7,630 nucleotides of DNA from positions 1 to 7,630 of the forward strand of contig SEBM01000347.1 in NCBI GenBank assembly GCA_004296145.1. The letters run 5' to 3'. This document shows positions 1 to 5,588 of the stretch, in pieces. The notes under the pieces were generated by a model. It ran no database searches. It was not told the DNA's origin and saw only the letters and a program-made list of their open reading frames with translations. Origin of the DNA: Flavobacterium sp. Lineage in GTDB: Bacteria; Bacteroidota; Bacteroidia; Flavobacteriales; Flavobacteriaceae. The number at the start of each line of letters is the position of its first letter. The stretch's first letter is position 1. A program made the translations under genes and the position numbers.

Positions 1-14
1 CAACACTACTTACT

Positions 15-1049
15 ATGTATAAATTGATAATTCGTCCGCTGCTTTTTTGTTTTGATCCTGAAAAAGTCCATTATTTTACTTTTTCTTTTGTTAGATTCAT
101 CTCAAAAATTCCCGGAGTTTCATCAATTATCAGATCGATTTATAATGTAAAAGATTCGCGTTTGGAGCGTGAGGTTTTCGGAATTAAATTTAAAAACCCG
201 GTTGGACTTGCTGCAGGATTTGATAAAGATGCCAAATTGTACAAAGAGCTTTCTGACTTTGGATTTGGTTTTATAGAAATAGGAACCGTAACGCCTGTTG
301 GTCAGGAAGGAAATCCTAAAAAACGTTTATTCAGATTGAAAGAAGATCAGGCGATTATTAACAGAATGGGATTTAATAATGGCGGAGTTTTGGAAGCTGT
401 TGAGCGTCTAAAAAAGAATTCAGAAGTTTTGATTGGAGGAAATATTGGTAAAAATAAAGTCACTCCAAACGAAGAAGCGGTTAACGATTATATCATTTGT
501 TTTGATGCCTTGTTTGATCATGTAGATTATTTTGTTGTGAATGTTTCTTCGCCAAATACACCAAATTTAAGAGCATTACAGGATAAAGAACCTTTGACAG
601 CTTTGTTGCAAACTTTGCAAAACAGAAATGTAGAAAAGCAAAAAACAAGTACTCAAAAAATAAAACCAATTCTTCTGAAAATTGCTCCAGACTTAACAGA
701 TGAGCAATTATTAGATATTATTGATATTGTAAAAACCACTCAGATTGCGGGTGTCATTGCAACAAATACTACGATTTCAAGAGACGGATTGCAATCTGCA
801 AACCAAACAGAAATGGGAGGATTGTCAGGAAAACCATTAACAAAACGTTCTACAGAAGTGATTCGTTTTCTTTCTGAAAAAAGCAACAAAGCGTTCCCGA
901 TTATTGGAGTGGGAGGAATACATTCTGCAGATGATGCAATTGAAAAATTAAATGCAGGAGCAAGTCTGGTTCAGCTTTATACAGGTTTTATTTATGAAGG
1001 ACCGGCTTTGATAAAAGCAATCAACAAAAAGATTTTAAAGCAATTGTAA
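15..1049 (+). CDS. pyrD: Dihydroorotate dehydrogenase (quinone), class 2
   Basis: Oxidises dihydroorotate to orotate in pyrimidine synthesis, passing electrons through FMN to membrane quinone. The 344-residue length suits class 2 enzymes. Residues 1-30 form the hydrophobic/amphipathic membrane-docking segment of that class. Visible motifs are GLAAGFDKDA (FMN phosphate and substrate region), GTVTPVGQEGNPKKRLFRL, NRMGFNN, and NVSSPNTPNLR at 176-186. Ser179 aligns with the catalytic base Ser175 of E. coli PyrD; class 1 enzymes have Cys there. Further on are LLKIAPDL, ATNTT, GGLSGKPL, IIGVGGI and LVQLYTGFIYEGP. The ATG at 15 gives the normal family amino terminus; only 14 nt precede it, with no Shine-Dalgarno sequence, so its promoter lies outside the window. 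The last 15 nt overlap the end of the convergent DUF3307 gene. Function is near certain. Confidence 0.97.
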   Translation: MYKLIIRPLLFCFDPEKVHYFTFSFVRFISKIPGVSSIIRSIYNVKDSRLEREVFGIKFKNPVGLAAGFDKDAKLYKELSDFGFGFIEIGTVTPVGQEGNPKKRLFRLKEDQAIINRMGFNNGGVLEAVERLKKNSEVLIGGNIGKNKVTPNEEAVNDYIICFDALFDHVDYFVVNVSSPNTPNLRALQDKEPLTALLQTLQNRNVEKQKTSTQKIKPILLKIAPDLTDEQLLDIIDIVKTTQIAGVIATNTTISRDGLQSANQTEMGGLSGKPLTKRSTEVIRFLSEKSNKAFPIIGVGGIHSADDAIEKLNAGASLVQLYTGFIYEGPALIKAINKKILKQL

Positions 1050-1754
1050 AAGCAGCGCCTGAACAATTAATCCGGTAACAATTGCGGTTCCGAAACTTAT
1101 TAAAGTTCCGATTAAAACATATTCGGTCAGTTTTCTGTCTTTGGCTTCTTTAAGATCTCCAAACCTGAAAATAGATTTTGCAGCCAGTAAAAAACCGATG
1201 GCTTCAAAATGTCCCGTTAAAATAAAACCGAAAACGAATAAGCGTTCTAAAATTCCGATATAATTTCCTGCGCTGGCGAGTGAATTGTCAGTGTAATTTT
1301 CGTCGTTTTCAGGACTCCAGATAGAAATAATGGTTTTAATGAAAATCGATGTTGGTTTTGTAATAAATATCAATCCTGTTATTAGAATCCAAAATTCATT
1401 ATTGAGCCAGAAATCGATAATAGGTTTATTTTGATAAAGAAGTACAATTCCAATTAAAACCAAAAGATGCGCAATTTGATCTATTATAAACCAAATTCTC
1501 TTATTGTTTTTGCTTTTTTGAAAATTTAATTTGATTAAATCAATAATTCCATGCGTTACCGCAATAAGGATTGCGTAAGGTATAAACTCAGTTTCCCAAA
1601 CCAGAATTGCAGCTAAAATTCCGTGCAGAAGTATATGAAAATATAGATAAATACTTTTATGCTTTTTAGCTTCTTTATCAATCACCCAGGAATTGGGCTG
1701 CCATATAAAATCGCCTAATAAATGTGCTAAAAGTAGTTTTATAAATAAAATCAT
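1035..1754 (-). CDS. DUF3307 family integral membrane protein
   Basis: A 239-residue polytopic membrane protein with about six hydrophobic segments, roughly residues 1-18, 36-52, 58-75, 88-107, 120-143 and 165-192, plus a last one at 211-237. Motifs of the DUF3307 family are AHLLGDFIWQ (10-19), FHILLHG (39-45), THGIIDLIK (67-75) and IDQIAHL (91-97). Their histidine, aspartate and glutamine residues lie in or next to membrane segments, which hints at a metal- or proton-handling site; that is inference. A carboxy-terminal block follows: IGILER near 166-171, AKSIFRFGDLK (192-202) and EYVLIGTLIS (211-220). The biochemical role is unknown. It starts 4 nt after the satD stop codon on the same strand (TAG-CCTT-ATG), so it is very likely co-transcribed and translationally coupled with satD, a pairing I recall as recurrent in Bacteroidota. 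Confidence 0.9.
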   Translation of the reverse strand: MILFIKLLLAHLLGDFIWQPNSWVIDKEAKKHKSIYLYFHILLHGILAAILVWETEFIPYAILIAVTHGIIDLIKLNFQKSKNNKRIWFIIDQIAHLLVLIGIVLLYQNKPIIDFWLNNEFWILITGLIFITKPTSIFIKTIISIWSPENDENYTDNSLASAGNYIGILERLFVFGFILTGHFEAIGFLLAAKSIFRFGDLKEAKDRKLTEYVLIGTLISFGTAIVTGLIVQALLLQLL

Positions 1755-1758
1755 AAGG

Positions 1759-2364
1759 CTATAATTTGTTTATCTGAGTTCTAAAATATCGGTCTAAATT
1801 CATCACCAAATCAAAATTGGCGCGTTTTTGTCTTCGGCTTACAGCGGCCTGATTAATTCCTAATTTTTGTCCTAATTCTTCCTGTGATAATTCCGGATTT
1901 TCTATTGCGACAGCTACAAATTCTGCAGATTGTACAAGCCAGTTATCCATAAATGTCAAAGCCAGCTGAATCATCAGATTCATCTTTTCGTCTATTGATT
2001 TATCACCGGTACGCATTGCCAGAGTCACTTTCTGTTTTTTTAAAGTTTCAAAAAGTTCTCCTGAATTTATAAAAGCGGAGCCATAACTTTCGGATATTTT
2101 TTCAGCGTTGTGTGTTTTATCTCCAAAACCAATACTCATACGCGCATCTAGTTTTATAGCTCTTAAATGCGCCTTGATCAAAATGGCAGCAAATAATGCC
2201 TCTTCAGGATTTTTGATTTCGATTTGAAATTCATCTCCCCTGTAAACCTCCCATTGCTCTGGTGTTTCTCCAAAAGGAGACAGGATTTTTTTTAAACCCT
2301 CAATCCAGTTTTTCGATTCCTGTTTTCTTGAATCTATTATGTCACCTGTAATTACACTAGTCAT
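1759..2364 (-). CDS. satD: SatD family protein, cyclase-like fold plus helix-turn-helix
   Basis: A 201-residue protein matching the SatD family; the name comes from a streptococcal acid-tolerance locus, and its molecular role is unsettled. The amino-terminal part reads like a nucleotidyl-cyclase/GGDEF palm fold: ITGDIIDSR (5-13) with Asp8, YRGDEFQIEI (41-50) with GDEF at 43-46, and RMSIGFGD (75-82) resembling the SIG strand of such domains. The carboxy-terminal part (about 159-182, LSQEELGQKLGINQAAVSRRQ) is a clear helix-turn-helix. It is therefore plausibly a nucleotide-responsive DNA-binding regulator; this is inference. It is the first gene of a two-gene unit with the DUF3307 gene. Upstream lies a four-site dyad array at 2401-2502, suggesting autoregulation. 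The ATG at 2364 gives the usual MTSVITGD amino terminus. Confidence 0.88.
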   Translation of the reverse strand: MTSVITGDIIDSRKQESKNWIEGLKKILSPFGETPEQWEVYRGDEFQIEIKNPEEALFAAILIKAHLRAIKLDARMSIGFGDKTHNAEKISESYGSAFINSGELFETLKKQKVTLAMRTGDKSIDEKMNLMIQLALTFMDNWLVQSAEFVAVAIENPELSQEELGQKLGINQAAVSRRQKRANFDLVMNLDRYFRTQINKL

Positions 2365-2369
2365 GATTT

Positions 2370-2377
2370 CAAATATA
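2370..2377 (-). promoter_or_regulatory. Possible -7 element (TATATTTG) for satD
   Basis: Read on the minus strand, TATATTTG fits the Bacteroidota -7 consensus TAnnTTTG. It lies only 5 nt before the satD ATG, so a transcript from it would be leaderless or nearly so. No convincing -33 TTTG/TTG is present at the right distance; that position is AT-only sequence next to the first dyad site. Chance match in AT-rich DNA is quite possible. Confidence 0.3.
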
Positions 2378-2400
2378 ATTAAAAAAATAATACTATTCCT

Positions 2401-2502
2401 ATTACGAATATAAGTAATTTTTCTAATTATTACACTATTTGGTAATATTTTATATTATTACACTTTTAGGTAATTTTTATCTTTATTCTAGTATATGGTA
2501 AT
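2401..2502. promoter_or_regulatory. Four-site operator array, ATTAC-N8-GTAAT every 28 bp
   Basis: Four 18-bp dyads lie in the 210-bp divergent gap between satD and the HMG-CoA lyase gene. Sites are 2401-2418, 2429-2446 and 2457-2474, all with perfect arms ATTAC and GTAAT and an 8-bp centre, and 2485-2502 with left arm ATTCT and a perfect right arm. The start-to-start distance is 28 bp each time, leaving 10-bp linkers. Sites 2 and 3 are also alike in their centres (ACTATTTG and ACTTTTAG), so the array may have grown by tandem duplication. The near edge is 36 bp from the satD ATG and 72 bp from the lyase TTG. This is what an operator for a dimeric helix-turn-helix regulator looks like; SatD itself is the obvious candidate, by inference. 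Confidence 0.75.
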
Positions 2503-2574
2503 ATGATTTAAAGAAAATTATAACTTTTATTTCAATAAAAAAGAAACTAACTTAGCCTTATAAAAGAATAAGCC

Positions 2575-3441
2575 TTGAATAAAGAAATCAAAATTATCGA
2601 ATGTCCGCGCGATGCCATGCAAGGTATCAAAACGTTTATTCCGACAAAAAATAAAGTTACCTATATACAGGCCTTGCTTAGGGTTGGCTTTGATACTATT
2701 GATTTTGGAAGTTTTGTTTCTCCAAAAGCTATTCCGCAAATGCAGGATACGGCCGAAGTATTGGCTCAACTTGATCTTTCTCAAACATCGAGCAAATTAC
2801 TGGCAATTATTGCGAATACTCAAGGCGCAATTCAGGCCTCAGAACATCAGGCGATTCAATATTTAGGATTTCCTTTTTCTATTTCGGAAAATTTCCAGAT
2901 GCGAAATACCCATAAAACAATTGCAGAATCCTTAATCACACTTCAGGAAATTCTCGAAATTGCCGATAAAAAAAATAAAGAAGTAGTAACCTATCTTTCA
3001 ATGGGCTTCGGAAATCCATACGGAGATCCGTGGAATGTTGAAATAGTAGGAGAGTGGACAGAAAGATTGTCTAAAATGGGAGTGAAAATCTTATCACTTT
3101 CTGATACTGTCGGAAGTTCAACACCAGAGGTTATTACCTATCTTTTCTCCAATTTGATTCCGAAATATCCTCAAATAGAGTTTGGAGCTCATTTGCATAC
3201 AACTCCAGATACCTGGTTTGAAAAAATTGATGCTGCACATCAGTCCGGTTGTACACGTTTTGACGGTGCTATTCAGGGTTTTGGAGGATGCCCGATGGCA
3301 ACGGATAAACTTACCGGAAACATGCCAACCGAAAAACTGATTTCCTATTTTACTGCAAATAAAAAAGTAACAGGCTTAAACTCACTTAGTTTTGAAAGCG
3401 CTTATAATGAAGCTTCAAAATTGTTTGGAAAATTTCATTAA
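2575..3441 (+). CDS. Hydroxymethylglutaryl-CoA lyase
   Basis: Cleaves HMG-CoA to acetyl-CoA and acetoacetate, the last step of leucine catabolism; a cytoplasmic TIM-barrel enzyme needing a divalent metal. The 288 residues match the HMGL-like family: ECPRD (9-13) carries the Arg12-Asp13 pair equivalent to human Arg41-Asp42, GAHLHTT (204-210) gives metal ligands His206 and His208, and GCTRFDGAIQGFGGCPMA (225-242) holds Cys239, equivalent to the loop cysteine 266. Asn249 is the further metal ligand. The classical GLGGCPY signature is changed to GFGGCPM, and the Cys-to-Asn interval is one residue longer than in the human enzyme. The start must be the TTG at 2575: an in-frame TAA lies at 2569-2571, and the next ATG (codon 15) would remove Arg12-Asp13. 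Divergent from satD across the dyad array. Confidence 0.93.
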   Translation: MNKEIKIIECPRDAMQGIKTFIPTKNKVTYIQALLRVGFDTIDFGSFVSPKAIPQMQDTAEVLAQLDLSQTSSKLLAIIANTQGAIQASEHQAIQYLGFPFSISENFQMRNTHKTIAESLITLQEILEIADKKNKEVVTYLSMGFGNPYGDPWNVEIVGEWTERLSKMGVKILSLSDTVGSSTPEVITYLFSNLIPKYPQIEFGAHLHTTPDTWFEKIDAAHQSGCTRFDGAIQGFGGCPMATDKLTGNMPTEKLISYFTANKKVTGLNSLSFESAYNEASKLFGKFH

Positions 3442-3457
3442 AAATATAGTATCTTTA
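3424..3457 (+). promoter_or_regulatory. Weak candidate promoter for the lipoprotein/barrel pair
   Basis: TTTG at 3424-3427 and TATCTTTA at 3450-3457 are 22 nt apart, near the Bacteroidota TTTG/TAnnTTTG pattern, but the last G of the -7 box is A. The -33 part lies inside the end of the lyase gene. It would give a leader of about 60 nt. Weak evidence; read-through from the lyase gene is an alternative because no terminator is visible in the 80-bp gap. Confidence 0.22.
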
Positions 3458-3480
3458 TTATCAATGTAATAATAACCGAT

Positions 3481-3500
3481 AACTTTACACGTTGTAAGTT
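3481..3500. repeat. Short inverted repeat before the lipoprotein gene
   Basis: AAC-t-TTACA-CGT-TGTAA-GTT: an 8-bp-armed imperfect dyad with one bulged T and a 3-nt centre, lying 22-41 nt before the lipoprotein ATG. It is too weak and too AT-rich for a terminator and has no T-tract. It could be an operator or a leader hairpin, or chance. Confidence 0.3.
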
Positions 3501-3521
3501 TAGTCTTATATAAACGTAGTT

Positions 3522-4073
3522 ATGAAATTATTTAGTGAAAATAAAGTACTAAGGCTTCTTTTTTTGCCCTTGCTATTTGCGTCATGTTCCAGTGATTTAG
3601 ATTTTGATCAGCTCAACGATTTAAAATTAAAGCCTGTAGTAGTAGCTAATCTTGCTCATTTTGATGTGCCTGCAAGTCAGCTTAGAGACGATGGCGGAAC
3701 CCATATTGCTTTTGATACCCGTGAATTTGATGTTTTTAAGGATAGATTTTTTACAGATGATCTCTTAAAAGCAGAACTTGATTTTGAAATAGAAAACACA
3801 ATTGACAGGGCTTTTAGTTTGCAATTAATATTACTAAATGCCAACAATGAAACTCTTGAAACCATTTCTTTTCCCGTTCCGGCTTATACAGGAACAACAA
3901 ATGTTATAAAATATCCTACTGAAGTATTTGAAAACCAAAGACTCGAACAATTAAAACAAACAGTCAAAATTGGTTTTGTTTTAATTGTTGCTTCCGGCCC
4001 ACCATTAGATGAAAATAGTGTCGGCAGTATAAAACTTAAATCAGGTGCAACAGCTTATTTGGAGATAGAATGA
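3522..4073 (+). CDS. Predicted surface lipoprotein, function unknown
   Basis: A 183-residue protein with a lipoprotein signal peptide: basic residues in the first 11 positions, hydrophobic core LLFLPLLF (12-19), then FASC with Cys22 as the lipidated residue. The mature end begins CSSDLDFD; acidic residues just after the cysteine resemble the export signal that sends Bacteroidota lipoproteins to the cell surface. That is family knowledge applied by inference. The remainder is strand-rich without a motif I recognise. Its TGA overlaps the ATG of the following barrel gene (ATGA at 4070-4073), so the two are translationally coupled and probably act together in the outer membrane. The ATG at 3522 places the signal peptide correctly; no Shine-Dalgarno sequence is evident. 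Confidence 0.82.
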   Translation: MKLFSENKVLRLLFLPLLFASCSSDLDFDQLNDLKLKPVVVANLAHFDVPASQLRDDGGTHIAFDTREFDVFKDRFFTDDLLKAELDFEIENTIDRAFSLQLILLNANNETLETISFPVPAYTGTTNVIKYPTEVFENQRLEQLKQTVKIGFVLIVASGPPLDENSVGSIKLKSGATAYLEIE

Positions 4074-5378
4074 AGAAAGTATTACTAGTATTACTTGTCC
4101 TTTTACAGCTTTCTTCTTATTCTCAAAATAAAGAAGTACTGTATAATTTTACCTCAATTCCGCAATCATCACTTGTAAACCCGGGTGCTGATGTGTCTTA
4201 TAAATTTTATTTTGGAGTTCCGGTTTTATCCGGAGTTTCTGCCAATTTGGGTTCGAGCAGTTTTTCTGCCTATGATTTATTTGCAGATAATGGAGTTGAT
4301 TTTAATGATAAAGTACGTAATGTCATTAATAAATCATCTAGCAATGACAGAGTGGTGACAAACCAGCAATTAGAATTATTTTCGGGAGGTTTTAGAGTAG
4401 GAGGCACAGAAAGTCAATCTTATGTGTCGTTTGGAATGTATCAGGAATTTGATTTTTTTATGTACATGCCAAAAGATCTGGCATTATTAGCATTAGACGG
4501 AAACAAAAATTATATCGGAAAATCATTCAATTTAGGCGATCTCAATTTGAAAGCCGAAGTCCTTTCTGTGTTTCATGTTGGTTTTCATAAAAAAATAAAT
4601 AAAAAACTGGTTTTAGGCGGAAGGGCAAAAATTTACTCAAGCGGTGCCAATGCCACATCAACCAGGTATTTCAAAATTCACAAAAGACGAATATGATGGT
4701 AGTATTGCCAAAGATATTGCTCATAATACGTTTTTTAACGGAAGTCTCGGTTTAGGTTTTGATGCCGGAATTACCTATTATTTTAAAGATAATCTTCAGT
4801 TTACAGCCAGTATTGTTGATGTTGGTTTTATAAAACAATCAAAAGATATCGAGACTTTAAGTTATAAGGGACAATATCAATATAACGGGGTAAATCCCGA
4901 TTTTTTAGGTTCTGATGATCCTGAAAATATTTTTGACGAATTTGACAAAGCGATTCCGAGAGATACACTTTATAATAAATATACAACCTGGAGACCGGTA
5001 AAAGTATATTCATCGCTTCAATATTCATTTGGAGAATACCGTTCAGATGAAGATTGCAACTGCAGGGGTCAGATACAAAAACGATATCTTAATGATGTCG
5101 GACTTCAGTTTTTTGCTATGACAGCACCAAGATCACCAATTGTTGCGGTAACAGCATTTTATAAACGAAGTATTTTTGAAAAATTAGATGTAAAAGCAAC
5201 TTATACATTTGATACTTTTTCGAACAAAAACATCGGTTTCGGACTTTCAGGTGCTTTAGGAAAATTTAATATTTATGGGCTTGTAGACAATGTTTTAGCA
5301 TATAAAGACTTATCTAAAGCTAAAAGTGTATCCTTTCAATTTGGTCTGAATTTCGTCTTCCAAAATAAAAATGACTAA
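4070..5378 (+). pseudogene. DUF5723-like outer-membrane beta-barrel protein, frame-broken
   Basis: Two overlapping reading frames together make one barrel protein. The first (4070-4696) has a signal peptide, MKKVLLVLLVLLQLSSYS before Gln19, then an exported strand-rich region with NPGADVSYKFYFGVP and SFSAYDLFADNGVDF, ending in family-like sequence GGRAKIYSSGANATSTR (to 4666). It then runs off into YFKIHKRRI and a stop. The matching continuation, GISKFTKDEYDG onward, lies in the next frame from about 4665 and ends at 5378 with a barrel-type last strand, SFQFGLNFVF. Joined, they give about 436 residues. The frame relation means a net loss of 3n+2 bases (or gain of one) near 4665. From memory of the family I suspect a short loop segment is missing there too, favouring a deletion. 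It starts by ATGA overlap with the lipoprotein gene. A sequencing or assembly error is the alternative. Function unknown. Confidence 0.72.
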
Positions 5379-5381
5379 TTT

Positions 5382-5461
5382 TTTTAAACCATATAAGTCA
5401 TATAAGAACATCTTATTTACGTTGTATTTAAATGAACTTATATTACTTATATGGTTTAAAA
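5382..5461. repeat. 80-nt imperfect palindrome
   Basis: Outer arms TTTTAAACCATATAAGT (5382-5398) and its exact reverse complement (5445-5461) form a 17-bp stem. After one mismatch, 7 more pairs follow (5400-5406 with 5437-5443), then a 2x2 mismatch and 3 pairs (5409-5411 with 5432-5434). The left arm itself holds a tandem repeat, CATATAAG at 5390-5397 and 5399-5406. It starts 3 nt after the barrel gene's stop. The stem is AT-rich and no T-tract follows on either strand, so it is a poor classical terminator. It may protect the 3' end of the mRNA, or be a copy of a dispersed REP/MITE-like repeat. The rest of the 210-bp gap before guaB holds only that gene's promoter and leader. Confidence 0.8.
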
Positions 5462-5553
5462 TAAGTTCAATTTTAATGTTTTGTATTTGTAAGTGCTTTC
5501 CTGTAAATACAATTTTATGAGTTAGTTAGTGAACAAGTTGCCGATTTATTCAC

Positions 5554-5561
5554 TACATTTG
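5554..5561 (+). promoter_or_regulatory. guaB promoter -7 element (TACATTTG)
   Basis: TACATTTG fits the Bacteroidota -7 consensus TAnnTTTG exactly and sits 27 nt before the guaB ATG, predicting a start of transcription near 5565-5568 and a leader of about 20 nt. The -33 element is unclear: the nearest TTG (5538-5540) is only 13 nt upstream, shorter than usual. Confidence 0.5.
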
Positions 5562-5564
5562 CAC

Positions 5565-5584
5565 GCAATTCAACTAGAAATTGC
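5565..5584 (+). promoter_or_regulatory. guaB leader hairpin
   Basis: GCAATT (5565-5570) and AATTGC (5579-5584) can form a 6-bp stem with an 8-nt loop, ending 4 nt before the start codon. If transcription starts near 5565 the stem would occupy the very 5' end of the mRNA and cover the ribosome-landing region. The stem is short and AT-rich, so a regulatory role is speculative. Confidence 0.35.
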
Positions 5585-5588
5585 AACA

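Noticed and set aside
2401..2512. 28-bp periodic repeats taken as a small CRISPR array
   Set aside because: The conserved parts are two 5-bp arms with variable centres, linkers are only 10 bp, the units are degenerate, and no cas genes are near; an operator array fits better.
2527..2866. Short open frames on both strands at the start of the lyase gene
   Set aside because: They overlap the well-supported lyase coding sequence in other frames and encode nothing recognisable.
3677..3865. 62-codon minus-strand frame inside the lipoprotein gene
   Set aside because: Low-complexity serine/lysine-rich translation opposite a credible lipoprotein gene, with no start signal of its own.
4617..4670. Programmed ribosomal frameshift in the barrel gene
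   Set aside because: No slippery X-XXY-YYZ heptamer with a following stem is visible near the break, and the family is not known for recoding; mutation or sequence error is simpler.
4828..5028. 66-codon minus-strand frame inside the barrel gene
   Set aside because: It lies opposite the conserved second half of the barrel and has no independent support.
5382..5461. Palindrome as a standard rho-independent terminator
   Set aside because: The stem is AT-rich and very long, and neither strand has a T-tract directly after it.
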